The translations under genes and the position numbers were made by a program. A DNA stretch of 64,000 nt from Veillonella sp. T11011-6. Lineage in GTDB: Bacteria > Bacillota > Negativicutes > Veillonellales > Veillonellaceae. The notes below the pieces were generated by a model. It ran no database searches. It was not told the DNA's origin and saw only the letters and a list, made by a program, of their open reading frames with translations. Location of the stretch: NCBI RefSeq assembly GCF_002959755.1, contig NZ_PPCW01000004.1:1-64000 (forward strand). Reading direction: 5' to 3'. Below, piece after piece: positions 28,396 through 37,842 of the stretch. Position 1 is the first letter of the stretch; every line of letters begins with the position of its first letter.

Positions 28396-28612
28396 AAGCA
28401 CCTCTATGTTTACTATTAATGTTATCAAATCATATATCAGTACAATATACCTATTAGTATATGCACAACTATTTAATATTATACCAAATTCCTAGTATAT
28501 TACCTATTGTAAAAGCATTAGTAATTCAGGAACTAGCTATTCAGGAAATGACCGCATTAATTTAAGGTACAATAAAATAAATTCCACATATAGTTAACTA
28601 TATTATATACAA

Positions 28613-28640
28613 AAGAGGCACCCTCGAAAGGGTGCCTCTT
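28613..28640. terminator. Terminator of nifJ
   Basis: A stem AAGAGGCACCCT / AGGGTGCCTCTT with a short loop, 27 nt after the nifJ stop codon. Flanking runs are T-rich on the minus side after a short gap (TTTTGTATATAA). Confidence 0.85.
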
Positions 28641-28667
28641 ATTAGTTCTTAGTCGTTAAATAACGAA

Positions 28668-31600
28668 TTATTTTACGTCTTCGAAACCTTTTTGTAAGCG
28701 AACGTAGCTTAAGCGACGATCTTTTGCATCTTGTTCAGTTTTAGCGAACAATTCTTCTGCAACATCTGGAGCTGCTTTAGCCAAGGAAGCGTAACGAACT
28801 TCACCTTTAAGGAAGTCTTGGAAGCTTTCAGTTGGTTCTTTGGAATCCAAGGAGAATGGATTTTTACCTTCTTCTTTAAGTTGAGGGTTGTATCTGTAAA
28901 GATCCCAGTAACCAGCTGCAACTGCTTTACGTTGTTCTTCTTGAGCTTTACCCATACCAGCTTTGATACCATGGTTGATACATGGGCTGTAAGCGATGAT
29001 CAAGGAAGGACCTGGATATGCTTCAGCTTCTGTAATAGCTTTCATCAATTGGTTTTTGTCCGCACCCATAGCTACTTGTGCTACGTATACATAACCATAA
29101 GACATAGCCATCATGCCAAGGTCTTTTTTCTTAGTACGTTTACCAGAAGCTGCGAATTGAGCAACTGCTGCGATATTAGTGGATTTAGAAGCTTGACCAC
29201 CAGTATTGGAGTATACTTCAGTATCGAATACGAAGATGTTGATGTCTTCGCCAGAAGCTAATACATGGTCAACACCACCGAAGCCGATATCGTATGCCCA
29301 GCCGTCACCACCGAAGATCCAGTGAGAACGTTTGATCAAGAATTGTTTTTTCTCAAGAAGTTCTTTCAACTCAGGAGTTGTAGCGCCTTCAGCTTCGATA
29401 GCTGCTACTAAACGTTCGGAACGTTGACGAGTAGCCGCACCAAGGTTAGCGAATTCAAGCCAATGTTCTAAAGCTTCTTTCAATTCGCCTGTAGCAGTTT
29501 CAACAGCTTTAGAAGCCACTTCAACTAATTGTTGACGGATTTTCTTAACGCCGATGAACATACCGTAACCATACTCAGCATTGTCTTCGAACAAGGAGTT
29601 TGCCCAGGAAGGACCTTGACCTTGTTGGTTAGTTGTGTATGGAGATGCAGGCATGGAAGCACCCCAGATGGAGGAACAACCAGTTGCATTGGCAATCATC
29701 ATGCGGTCGCCGAACAATTGAGTTAACAATTTAGCGTAAGGAGTTTCACCACAACCTGCGCAAGCACCAGAGAACTCGAACAATGGTTGTTCGAATTGGG
29801 AACCTTTAACAGTTTCCTTCTTCATAGGGTTTTCTTTTACAGGAAGGCTAACACCGTAGCTCCATGCTTCAGCTTGTTCGATTTCGGAATCGATGGAAGT
29901 CATTACGATAGCTTTGCCTTTAGGAGCTGGACAGATATCAACACAGTTACCGCAACCCAAGCAATCTAATGGGGATACTGCGATACGGAATTGAAGGTCT
30001 TTAGCGCCCAATGCAGGGATTGTATCGAAATGTTCTGGAGCCGCAGCCACTTCTGCTTCAGTTGCCAAGATTGGACGAATTGTAGCATGTGGACATACGA
30101 AGGAACATTGGTTACATTGGATACAGTTTTCTGGTAACCATTTTGGAACGAACAATGCAGGACCGCGTTTTTCGAATTTAGCAGTACCAGCAGGTAATGT
30201 ACCATCTTCATAACCAGCGAATGTGGATACAGGAAGATCATAACCAGCTTGTGCATTGATTGGTTGTGCAATATTTTGAACGAAGGATGGGCAGGATTCG
30301 CAACCTGGTTTAGCTTTGTGACCACCTTCATCGACAGCGTTTTTCCAGTCAGCAGGAACATCTACTTTTACCAAAGCGTTAACGCCTTGATCGATAGCAG
30401 CGTTGTTCATGTCAACGATATTTTGACCTTTTTTACCGTAAGAAGTTACTACGGATTCTTTAAGGTATTTAACAGCATCATCTACAGGGATGATTTCAGT
30501 CAATTTGAAGAATGCAGCTTGAGTTACCATGTTGATACGGCCGCCCAAACCGATTTCAGAAGCGATTTTCGCAGCGTTGATGATGTAGAAGTTCAATTCT
30601 TTTTCTGCGATTTGACGACGCAATTTAGCAGGTAAATGTTCGTTTAATTCTTCAGGAGACCAAGTACAGTTCAATAAGAATGTACCGCCTTTTTTGATAC
30701 CGCGGATCAAGTCGTATTCATGTACGTAAGATTGACGGTGACATGCTACGAATTGAGGTTCAGTAATCAAGTATGGCAAGTTGATTGGGTTTTTACCAAA
30801 ACGAAGGTGAGACATTGTTACGCCACCAGATTTTTTGGAGTCGTAGTCGAAGTATGCTTGAGCATACATATCAGTGTGGTCACCGATGATTTTGATAGCA
30901 GATTTATTCGCACCTACAGTACCGTCAGAACCGAAGCCCCAGAATTTACATTCAGTCAAACCAGGAGTTTCAATTTCTACGCCTTCAGCACGATCCAAGG
31001 ACAAGAATGTAACATCATCATTGATACCTAATGTAAAGAATTTCTTGCCGTTTTCAGCAGCCAAGTTATCGAATACAGCTACGATGTCTGCAGGGATAAC
31101 GTCTTTGGAGCTCAAACCATAACGACCAGCGATAACTTTTACGTTACGGCCACCGTCGATTACAGCAGCTTGTACGTCCAAGAACAATGGTTCAGCCAAA
31201 GCGCCTGGTTCTTTAGTACGGTCAAGAACTGCAATGCGTTCTACTGTTTGAGGAAGAGCTTTCAACAAACGATCTGTTGCGAATGGACGGAACAAGTGAA
31301 CGTTGATGAAACCAACTTTACGGCCCAATTTGTTTAAGTAGTCAACAGTGGATTGAACTACTTGAGCGGAAGAACCCATAGTAACGACTACGTCAGTTGC
31401 ATCAGGAGCACCATGGTAGTTGAACAATTGGTAGTTAGTACCAGCCAATTTGTTAACTTCGTTCATGTAATGTTCTACAACGTCAGGAACGTTCAAGTAG
31501 AATTTGTTGGATGCTTCGCGATGTTGGAAGTAAACGTCAGGGTTTTCTGCAGTACCACGAGTTACAGGAGCATCTGGGTTCAAAGCATTTTTACGGAAAG

Positions 31601-32204
31601 CTTTAACAGCGTCCATGTCTACTAATGGTTTCAAATCTTCATAGTCCCAGATTTCAATTTTTTGAATTTCATGGGATGTACGGAAACCGTCGAAGAAGTT
31701 GATGAATGGTACACGAGTTTTAATAGCTGTCAAGTGAGCTACAGCGGACAAGTCCATTACTTCTTGTACGGAGGATTCAGCAAGCATAGCGCAGCCAGCT
31801 GCACGAGCAGCCATTACGTCTTGATGGTCACCGAAGATAGCCAAAGCGTGTGCAGCCAATGCACGAGCAGCTACTTGGAATACACCTGGAAGTAATTCGC
31901 CTGCTACTTTGTATAAGTTAGGAAGCATCAATAACAAACCTTGGGAAGATGTGAAAGTTGTTGTTAATGCACCAGCTTGTAAAGAACCGTGAGTTGCGGC
32001 AGCAGCACCTGCTTCAGATTGCATTTCTACAACTTGAACAGTGTTGCCGAAGATGTTTTTACGACCAGACGCAGCCCATTCGTCAATGTGTTCTGGCATT
32101 GGGGAAGATGGAGTGATTGGGTAAATCGCAGCAACTTCTGTAAAACCATAAGAAACGTGAGCAGCCGCTTGGTTGCCGTCCATAGTTTTAAATTTACGAC
32201 TCAT
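28668..32204 (-). CDS. nifJ: Pyruvate:ferredoxin (flavodoxin) oxidoreductase
   Basis: Converts pyruvate and CoA to acetyl-CoA and CO2 and reduces ferredoxin. It is the central step of lactate/pyruvate fermentation in Veillonella-type anaerobes. A single 1178-residue chain with the usual domain order: the N-terminal pyrimidine-binding domain (TMDGNQAAAHVSYGFTEVAAIYPITPSS), a transketolase C-like domain, the gamma domain, and a double 4Fe-4S ferredoxin module (CIQCNQCSFVCPH and CLGCGNCVDICPA, near 690-760). The TPP domain follows with another cluster set starting FSGACAGCGETPYAKLL, then GGDGWAYDIGFGGVDHV and NTGGQ. Codon use is highly biased, consistent with strong expression. It has an AAGGAGG site and a divergent LysR gene. 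Confidence 0.98.
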   Translation of the reverse strand: MSRKFKTMDGNQAAAHVSYGFTEVAAIYPITPSSPMPEHIDEWAASGRKNIFGNTVQVVEMQSEAGAAAATHGSLQAGALTTTFTSSQGLLLMLPNLYKVAGELLPGVFQVAARALAAHALAIFGDHQDVMAARAAGCAMLAESSVQEVMDLSAVAHLTAIKTRVPFINFFDGFRTSHEIQKIEIWDYEDLKPLVDMDAVKAFRKNALNPDAPVTRGTAENPDVYFQHREASNKFYLNVPDVVEHYMNEVNKLAGTNYQLFNYHGAPDATDVVVTMGSSAQVVQSTVDYLNKLGRKVGFINVHLFRPFATDRLLKALPQTVERIAVLDRTKEPGALAEPLFLDVQAAVIDGGRNVKVIAGRYGLSSKDVIPADIVAVFDNLAAENGKKFFTLGINDDVTFLSLDRAEGVEIETPGLTECKFWGFGSDGTVGANKSAIKIIGDHTDMYAQAYFDYDSKKSGGVTMSHLRFGKNPINLPYLITEPQFVACHRQSYVHEYDLIRGIKKGGTFLLNCTWSPEELNEHLPAKLRRQIAEKELNFYIINAAKIASEIGLGGRINMVTQAAFFKLTEIIPVDDAVKYLKESVVTSYGKKGQNIVDMNNAAIDQGVNALVKVDVPADWKNAVDEGGHKAKPGCESCPSFVQNIAQPINAQAGYDLPVSTFAGYEDGTLPAGTAKFEKRGPALFVPKWLPENCIQCNQCSFVCPHATIRPILATEAEVAAAPEHFDTIPALGAKDLQFRIAVSPLDCLGCGNCVDICPAPKGKAIVMTSIDSEIEQAEAWSYGVSLPVKENPMKKETVKGSQFEQPLFEFSGACAGCGETPYAKLLTQLFGDRMMIANATGCSSIWGASMPASPYTTNQQGQGPSWANSLFEDNAEYGYGMFIGVKKIRQQLVEVASKAVETATGELKEALEHWLEFANLGAATRQRSERLVAAIEAEGATTPELKELLEKKQFLIKRSHWIFGGDGWAYDIGFGGVDHVLASGEDINIFVFDTEVYSNTGGQASKSTNIAAVAQFAASGKRTKKKDLGMMAMSYGYVYVAQVAMGADKNQLMKAITEAEAYPGPSLIIAYSPCINHGIKAGMGKAQEEQRKAVAAGYWDLYRYNPQLKEEGKNPFSLDSKEPTESFQDFLKGEVRYASLAKAAPDVAEELFAKTEQDAKDRRLSYVRLQKGFEDVK

Positions 32205-32259
32205 GTGATTATTGCCTCCTTAAGCATTTAGCAAAAATAGAACACTTGCTTAATCTATC

Positions 32260-32288
32260 ATTATGTTTAGGAATAACAACCATTACAA
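32260..32288 (-). promoter_or_regulatory. Candidate nifJ promoter
   Basis: On the minus strand, TTGTAA (32283-32288), 17-bp spacer, CATAAT (32260-32265). It would give a leader of about 50 nt. It is the best match in the 385-bp nifJ-lysR intergenic region; the rest of that region is AT-rich and has no reading frame. Confidence 0.5.
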
Positions 32289-32519
32289 ACTTGCGCACAT
32301 GAAAAAATAATGCAATAATATATATGTTATATATAATATGGCATTATGTGTGAACATACTTTTGTATTGGGCACAACCATAATTCCTAATATCATAACTT
32401 GATATAGCCCTATATGCTCATTATAACGTGCTGGGCCCTATCAACGCAACACATACAGTGACTGTCGCTTTGCCAATATTGCTATCCATGCTTTACATAA
32501 AGTAATAGCTAATTGCGTT

Positions 32520-32533
32520 ATAGTAATAACTAT
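32520..32533. promoter_or_regulatory. Inverted repeat upstream of lysR, possible LysR-type site
   Basis: ATAGTAATAACTAT (arms ATAGT/ACTAT) lies about 57 bp before the lysR start, with a related half site ATAGCTAATTGCG just upstream. The position and dyad symmetry fit a LysR autoregulatory site in the divergent region. This is an inference from symmetry only. Confidence 0.35.
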
Positions 32534-32589
32534 TCTCATTTAGTACAGGTCACTTCCCATAACCAGATTTTATTTTTAGGGGGTTAATT

Positions 32590-33513
32590 ATGGATTTTCA
32601 TCATTTGAAATACTTCGTTGAAGTAGCTGATCAAAAAAGCTTTAGTAAAGCTGCGCGGAATTTGCACATCTCCCAATCCGCTATCAGCCGTACTATTAAA
32701 GCTTTAGAAGACGAACTTGGTGTTGTTCTCTTCATGCGTAATGCTAAATCTGTAGAACTTACTGATGGGGGTACCATCTTCTTAACCCACGCAAAACGCG
32801 TAGTATTCATGTTTGAACATCTAAAAACTGATTTTGAAAACGAGTTTCGTTTGGAACAAGGTTCCATTAGAATTGGTATTCCACCAATTACCGATGCACC
32901 TATCTTCGCTCAGCTTTTAGGGGAGTTCAAAAAAGTATATCCACAAATTGAATTAGAACTTTATGAACAAGGTTCTAAAAAAGTTGAGATTAGTGTTCAA
33001 GAAGGCTTGATTGATATTGGTATCATTTGTACGAAACCAAATCCAAAAGAATTTGAGTCCTTCTACCTCACTAGTGATCCTCTTTCCGTTATCGTTCCAA
33101 AATCTAGCCCTCTTGCGAAAGAAAAAGAAATTCGTTTAGAAATGCTAGCTGATGAGTCTTTCGTATTGCACAAAGACGACTTTAATTTGCATGACGAAAT
33201 CATCAAGGCTTGTAAACATACAGGTTTCCAACCTCATATCGTATTTGAAACAAGCCAACGTGATCTTATGTTGCAAACAGTTAGTGCAGACCTTGCCATC
33301 GCATTGTTACCATCTCGCCTCTGCCCTGAGGTAGGTGAAAATACAGAGGTTGGTTCCAAGGTCGTTGTACGTCCACTTGTACCAGAAATCATTCATACAC
33401 TTTATGTTATTTGGAAAAAAGGTCATTACCTCTCCCATGCTTCTCGCTTGTGGTTAGACTTTGTAAATTCCAAATTACCATTACCTGGATTACAACTCGA
33501 GGATCGTCAATAA
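32590..33513 (+). CDS. LysR-family transcriptional regulator
   Basis: 307 residues. The N-terminal winged helix-turn-helix (MDFHHLKYFVEVADQKSFSKAARNLHISQSAISRTIKALEDELG) is followed by a periplasmic-binding-like effector domain (about 90-295). The start ATG follows AGGGGG. It is divergent from nifJ with a 385-bp shared upstream region, which makes nifJ a natural candidate target. The effector is unknown. Its stop codon overlaps the start of the next gene (TAATG). Confidence 0.92.
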   Translation: MDFHHLKYFVEVADQKSFSKAARNLHISQSAISRTIKALEDELGVVLFMRNAKSVELTDGGTIFLTHAKRVVFMFEHLKTDFENEFRLEQGSIRIGIPPITDAPIFAQLLGEFKKVYPQIELELYEQGSKKVEISVQEGLIDIGIICTKPNPKEFESFYLTSDPLSVIVPKSSPLAKEKEIRLEMLADESFVLHKDDFNLHDEIIKACKHTGFQPHIVFETSQRDLMLQTVSADLAIALLPSRLCPEVGENTEVGSKVVVRPLVPEIIHTLYVIWKKGHYLSHASRLWLDFVNSKLPLPGLQLEDRQ

Positions 33514-33941
33514 TGAATAAACCATCTGGGCTCGCATCTAAATTGCGGGCCCTTTTGAAAGCTAAAGAAACACCCATGTGGGGCGTTATTATCGTGCTGG
33601 TAATTGTTATAATCTTCCAGCAAATACAAATTTCAGAACTACAATGGCGTGTCGATGAAGACCACGATGGTTCTTCCGTTGATAGTGTAGCTGGTCGCCT
33701 TTACATCCTAGAAGGGATGGCTAATAAACATAGTGACCAACTGGATGGTATCTTTAAAGACATTCGCCAATTACAAAACGACGGTGCCAAGTACGACTGG
33801 GAACTGAAACAACTACAATGGTTGCACCCAGAGCTTAAAGTGCGACCACCAGAAGCTAATCCTTCCCCATTCAAATCGACGGATTTAAACCTCGATATGA
33901 ACCCTGGGAAAGTGCCTGATGTAACAAAACAAAATCAATAA
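33513..33941 (+). CDS. Small single-span membrane protein coupled to lysR
   Basis: 142 residues when started at the ATG that overlaps the lysR stop (33513); an upstream start inside lysR would give an unconvincing N-terminus. Topology: a basic cytosolic N-terminus (SKLRALLKAKETP), one span (about 22-40, GVIIVLVIVIIFQQI), then a charged helical or coiled-coil-like segment (ISELQWRVDEDHDG, then LEGMANKHSDQLDGIFKDIRQLQND) and a Pro-rich tail. No family recognised. The overlap implies co-translation with the regulator. A sensing or anchoring role is possible but unproven. Confidence 0.7.
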   Translation: MNKPSGLASKLRALLKAKETPMWGVIIVLVIVIIFQQIQISELQWRVDEDHDGSSVDSVAGRLYILEGMANKHSDQLDGIFKDIRQLQNDGAKYDWELKQLQWLHPELKVRPPEANPSPFKSTDLNLDMNPGKVPDVTKQNQ

Positions 33942-33958
33942 AGAAATCAGGAATAAAT

Positions 33959-34025
33959 AAAAGCACCTTATATACCTACAAAAGTCATCACAAATGACAC
34001 TTCTCATAGGATATAAGGTGCTTTT
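33959..34025. terminator. Bidirectional terminator after the lysR unit
   Basis: A perfect 15-bp stem (AAAAGCACCTTATAT / ATATAAGGTGCTTTT) with a 37-nt apical part, which itself contains GTCATcacaaATGAC. It lies between converging genes. Confidence 0.85.
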
Positions 34026-34090
34026 ATCGTTATTATTTGATAGATTTAATTGCTAGTTTTCCCATACGTCTCTGCAATGACGAATTGCTT

Positions 34091-34708
34091 CTACTTGCGA
34101 TACGCTTCTAATTTATATGCATATTCAGTTAAAAGATTATTTGAATAAATTTTTTCATTTTCTGAATCTCTAACTTCTTTCCAAATAATAGATGCTACTT
34201 TTAATTTATTCGAATAATTGCAACTACATTCATCTGCACAAAAATCCTTATAAAATTGATTCCATTGACAAACCGAATTATCATACTTTGCATAATCTGA
34301 TTCACCATAATATACTTTCAGCAAATCTCCAATTGTAAAGCTTGTATTTTTTTCACTTTTTACTTTTCTCCAGGCAGTAGCCATATCAGCATTAAATTTA
34401 AATCGTGAAACACCTATTAAAGCAGAGAAATATTCTCTAAACTTCGTATTAAAGGAAAAATTACATTCAAGTAATGGTGTATCTAAAGTAATACTTTCCA
34501 CTTGCCTTCTTCTATTTTTTATTGATGATTTTTTAATTAAATCGCCTTTAAAGTACTGCTCAATAATATAATTGAGTTCTTGTTTTGTTCCCCTATATTC
34601 TAATCCTAATGATTTACATATTTGTGAAAGTTCATCACGATACCAATAATATTTATTAAATTCATCAAATGATGTAATTTCATCAAACTTAGGTCTACAC
34701 TCTTTCAA
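34091..34708 (-). CDS. SAP-like small protein, function unknown
   Basis: Start uncertain: a TTG at 34708 lies 7 nt after AGGAGA, giving about 205 residues; a TTG five codons earlier overlaps that site. The N-terminal 60 residues resemble a SAP-type helix-extended-loop-helix (LSQICKSLGLEYRGTKQELNYIIEQYF), a motif often used for DNA or RNA binding. The remainder (FSFNTKFREYFSALIGVSRFKFNADMATAWRKVKS, then a Cys-rich CADECSCNYSN) may belong to the DUF6434-type domain seen next to SAP motifs; that name is from memory. AT-rich, no operon partner. Confidence 0.6.
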   Translation of the reverse strand: MKECRPKFDEITSFDEFNKYYWYRDELSQICKSLGLEYRGTKQELNYIIEQYFKGDLIKKSSIKNRRRQVESITLDTPLLECNFSFNTKFREYFSALIGVSRFKFNADMATAWRKVKSEKNTSFTIGDLLKVYYGESDYAKYDNSVCQWNQFYKDFCADECSCNYSNKLKVASIIWKEVRDSENEKIYSNNLLTEYAYKLEAYRK

Positions 34709-34853
34709 TATTTGTCTCCTCAAGTTTAAATAATACTATTTTGTAAATTGTAACATAAAATTGAATAGTATCCAAAATCACACCATTGAAGCATTCGTTA
34801 AATATTTTCCTATTAAGTTGTCTATAATCTAGTTATCTATAATATAGCTCTAC

Positions 34854-36167
34854 TTAATCCTCTTTATGTTCCATAGATTTTGGAAGTGTCAAAATTAATA
34901 GACCAGCAAGGAACATACAAGCCCCCATTACATAGTAACCATAAGCAAAGCTACCAGTGTGACCATTGATGAATCCAAGCATATAAGGACCTACCCAGCC
35001 CCCCATATTACCTGAAGAGTTAATGAGTCCCATCGCCCCCGCTGCAGCAGCGCCAGATAAGAAGGTTGTTGGCATGGTCCACCATACACCCATACCACCG
35101 TAAACACCTACTGCAGTTAAGCATATAAAGAATAAGCTAACTTCTGGAGATGGACTGTGTGGTGTTGCTAAGAAACCAATAGTACCAATGAACAATGTAG
35201 TAGCAACGTGCCAACGTTTTTCATTGCGCTTTTCAGAAGAGTAACCACAGTATATTTGTACAAGTAAGGCTGCTGTCATTGGAATAGCAATAGACCACGC
35301 TACCACGCTTGGTGGCCATCCAGATAAGCTTTTAAGAACTTGAGGCATCCAAAAACTAAAGCCCCAGAAACCAATAACCCACAAGAAATAGATTAACGCT
35401 AAACGCAATACTTTTGGGTCTTTTAACGCTTGCCAAATAGTATATTTCTTTGCGGCTTGCTTTTGTTGCTCTTCTTTTTCAAGCTCGGCTTTAATATATA
35501 CCTTTTCTACATCAGTTACCCAAGATGCATGTTCAGGACGCTCTTTCATCCAGAATGCGAAAATGAACGCAAAGATCACAGCAGGAATAGCTTCAACGAT
35601 AAAGAGTGTGCGCCAGCCATGAAGACCAAAGAATGTTGTATCAAGTAAGATACCTGCCAATGGACCACCGATGATATTAGAGAACAATAAAGATGTTAAC
35701 ATCAAGGAGATTGCCTTTGCACGCTCCTTTGGCAAGAACCAATTTGGAATGAGTAACGAATAAATTACAGGATATAAAGAGGCTTCACATAGACCAAGAA
35801 GGAATCGATAAATATAAAACTCCAACTCTGTGGTCATCGTTGTCATAAGAATACATACTAGGCCCCAACTAAACATAATACGTGCTACCCAATGCATAGC
35901 ATTACAGCGAGCAGCGATTAGGGATGCAGGGACTTCAAATAATACATAGCCAATAAAGAAGATACCGGCCCCCATACCAAATACCTCTGGTGTCAACCAT
36001 GGTAAATTCTCCTTCATGGTTAAGCCCGCATAGGCAATATTTACACGGTCCAAAAAGGCAATAATAGAAACAATAAATAATGGCAAGACTACGTGTAGCA
36101 TACGACGCTTCGTAAAGTCTTTAAAATCAATAACCCCACTTTGAGGCTCTGCTGTAGATGAGTTCAT
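34854..36167 (-). CDS. MFS transporter, anion:cation symporter (ACS) family
   Basis: 437 residues and 12 predicted spans. The sequence resembles the ACS group of the major facilitator superfamily (tartrate, phthalate, glucarate and galactonate carriers): DFTKRRMLHVVLPLFIVSIIAFLDRVNIAYAGL at the start, LFEVPASLIAARCNAMHWVARIMFSWG, and FLLGLCEASLYPVIYSLLIPNWF. A cytosolic loop rich in Lys/Glu/Gln lies between spans 6 and 7. The substrate is probably an organic acid but not fixed by sequence. A cupin gene lies upstream on the same strand behind a terminator, so they are probably separate units. Confidence 0.87.
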   Translation of the reverse strand: MNSSTAEPQSGVIDFKDFTKRRMLHVVLPLFIVSIIAFLDRVNIAYAGLTMKENLPWLTPEVFGMGAGIFFIGYVLFEVPASLIAARCNAMHWVARIMFSWGLVCILMTTMTTELEFYIYRFLLGLCEASLYPVIYSLLIPNWFLPKERAKAISLMLTSLLFSNIIGGPLAGILLDTTFFGLHGWRTLFIVEAIPAVIFAFIFAFWMKERPEHASWVTDVEKVYIKAELEKEEQQKQAAKKYTIWQALKDPKVLRLALIYFLWVIGFWGFSFWMPQVLKSLSGWPPSVVAWSIAIPMTAALLVQIYCGYSSEKRNEKRWHVATTLFIGTIGFLATPHSPSPEVSLFFICLTAVGVYGGMGVWWTMPTTFLSGAAAAGAMGLINSSGNMGGWVGPYMLGFINGHTGSFAYGYYVMGACMFLAGLLILTLPKSMEHKED

Positions 36168-36342
36168 ATAATTCCTTTCTACTACTTAAGATATTACATA
36201 CCTTATTATCTTAAGTAAACAAAAGTCCTCTGTCAATGGAATTATATAGAATATAGAAATAACAAATAGGAATAGTAAAACCAAAATAATGACATATAAA
36301 ATAGAAAAGGTATATTCGCTAGAAATGACTGTATAAAATAAA

Positions 36343-36404
36343 AAAGCACTTTATAGTATGAATATATCTCTATCACAAGAGAAGAAAATACTATAAAGTG
36401 CTTT
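36343..36404 (-). terminator. Terminator of the cupin operon
   Basis: A perfect 16-bp stem (AAAGCACTTTATAGTA / TACTATAAAGTGCTTT) with a 30-nt loop, then TTTTTATTTTAT on the minus strand. It lies 4 nt after the cupin stop codon. Confidence 0.87.
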
Positions 36405-36408
36405 CATA

Positions 36409-36765
36409 TTAATTAGTCTTAACAGGATCATAATCAGCAGGCACTGGAGCAACGATACTCACAAAGACAATATCTTCCGTTCCAGTATTTTTTGCACCAT
36501 GACATTCACCCTTTTTAGATACTATAACTTGCCCCTTTGTAAAAGGCACCTCTGTATTAGGCGTTGGATAAAATACACCCTTGCCTTGCAATATAACCCA
36601 TATATCATCAGAGTGATGATGATAATGTTTTGGTAAGATTTGACCAGGTTTAATAACCCATACTGAACCACCTGTGGAATCAGTTTGATAAAATGGCGTC
36701 CTAACAGCGTTCTCCAAACTTTCAACTTTCACAAGTTCCATGTCAAAAATACGTTGATTACTCAT
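36409..36765 (-). CDS. Small cupin-domain protein
   Basis: 118 residues from ATG 36765, which is well spaced from AAAGGTG; an ATG six codons upstream is less well placed. A single cupin barrel: GGSVWVIKPGQILPKHYHHHSDDIWVILQGKGVFY carries the His-rich metal motif (KHYHHHSDDIW), and the second motif is KGECHGAKNTG. Single-domain cupins can be isomerases, dioxygenases or binding proteins, so no reaction is assigned. It starts 29 nt after the DUF4261-like gene and forms a two-gene operon with it. Confidence 0.8.
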   Translation of the reverse strand: MSNQRIFDMELVKVESLENAVRTPFYQTDSTGGSVWVIKPGQILPKHYHHHSDDIWVILQGKGVFYPTPNTEVPFTKGQVIVSKKGECHGAKNTGTEDIVFVSIVAPVPADYDPVKTN

Positions 36766-36793
36766 AATGCTCACACCTTTCATCGATTAACAA

Positions 36794-37669
36794 CTAACGA
36801 GTACCCGATGCATATTCTCCCATATTAATATCTATAACAGTTCGAACAGGTTGAATTAAGGAGTCCTCATACTGAACCGCCCATTTAATATCTGGATTCA
36901 TATCTCCATTTTCTAAGCCTGCAATCGTTTGCCCGTCATCAATAGGATTATCGTGCTCAAAGATATAATACAATACACTATACGCATGATTTACAATTTC
37001 ATCGGGGTTCATACCGTGAAAGTGATACTGCAAATCAGGGTAGAATAAGGTGTTCATACCTATCGTATCAACCATCATGTCATCTGTGCCTTGAATGCTA
37101 AAATATCGCACATTTACGGCATAATAAATAAAACGTGTTACAGCTTTATCAGGATGATTTTCAATGGTTTCTCGACTTAAGAACTTACGAGATGGACCAA
37201 AGACAACGGCCTTACAGGATGGATATAACTCTAACAACGCATCTACATATTTCACGAGCATATCAGCTCGTTCTTTAGGTTCTAAACCCGAAGCTAACAT
37301 GTCTGTAGCAAATACTCTATATTGGCACTCATCTAGCAAGTCAACTACATTTGGACAATCCCAAACCTGACTACGTGTAAAATCATCTAGTACAGGTTTG
37401 TCGATTTTTTCACAATTCGTCACCATCAAGGTTGGTGAAATATCTGCATCGTTATCCTCGTAATGAACCTTATAATTCTGAGGTGCAAAACCAGCAGATT
37501 CAACGCCATAACTAAAGCAATCAACAGGACCTAAATGCTTTGTGAATACCTCTACCATTGTATCTCGATTAGGCATATCACACTGCTTTGGCATTAATAA
37601 CTCAACGAAAAACAAACCGCCAGGACGAACTGAATTATCTGTTAAATCCTGTTTAAATACTTGGCTCAT
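36794..37669 (-). CDS. DUF4261-like protein
   Basis: 291 residues, soluble, with no signal peptide. The layout and the segment MMVDTIGMNTLFYPDLQYHFHGMNP-EIVNHAYSVLYYIFE resemble the DUF4261 family (recalled, not searched). Its N-terminal part (FFVELLMPKQCDMPNRDTMVEVFTKHLG) looks like a ferredoxin-like alpha/beta segment. Function unknown. Strong AGGAGAG site. It is the first gene of an operon with the cupin. Confidence 0.6.
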   Translation of the reverse strand: MSQVFKQDLTDNSVRPGGLFFVELLMPKQCDMPNRDTMVEVFTKHLGPVDCFSYGVESAGFAPQNYKVHYEDNDADISPTLMVTNCEKIDKPVLDDFTRSQVWDCPNVVDLLDECQYRVFATDMLASGLEPKERADMLVKYVDALLELYPSCKAVVFGPSRKFLSRETIENHPDKAVTRFIYYAVNVRYFSIQGTDDMMVDTIGMNTLFYPDLQYHFHGMNPDEIVNHAYSVLYYIFEHDNPIDDGQTIAGLENGDMNPDIKWAVQYEDSLIQPVRTVIDINMGEYASGTR

Positions 37670-37776
37670 ATGCTCTCTCCTATAGATAAAACGTAATATA
37701 AAACACCTCCTTTACCTTATAGTATATCGTATATTCATCTATACTACAATTACTCAAGCAACATTTTATATACATA

Positions 37777-37819
37777 AAAGACCCTCTCTATGAGTCCAAA
37801 GACTATAGAGAGGGTCTTT
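37777..37819. terminator. Terminator of the citrate lyase operon
   Basis: A perfect 15-bp stem (AAAGACCCTCTCTAT / ATAGAGAGGGTCTTT) with an inner GAGTC/GACT extension. T-rich on both sides, so probably bidirectional. It is 78 nt after the citF stop codon. Confidence 0.92.
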
Positions 37820-37842
37820 ATATTATCTAATCAGCATGGGAT

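Noticed and set aside
28709-32231. Many open frames on the opposite strand and other frames of nifJ
   Set aside because: They arise from the strong codon bias of a highly expressed gene; none has a ribosome site or a family-like sequence, and the nifJ frame is intact with all cofactor motifs.
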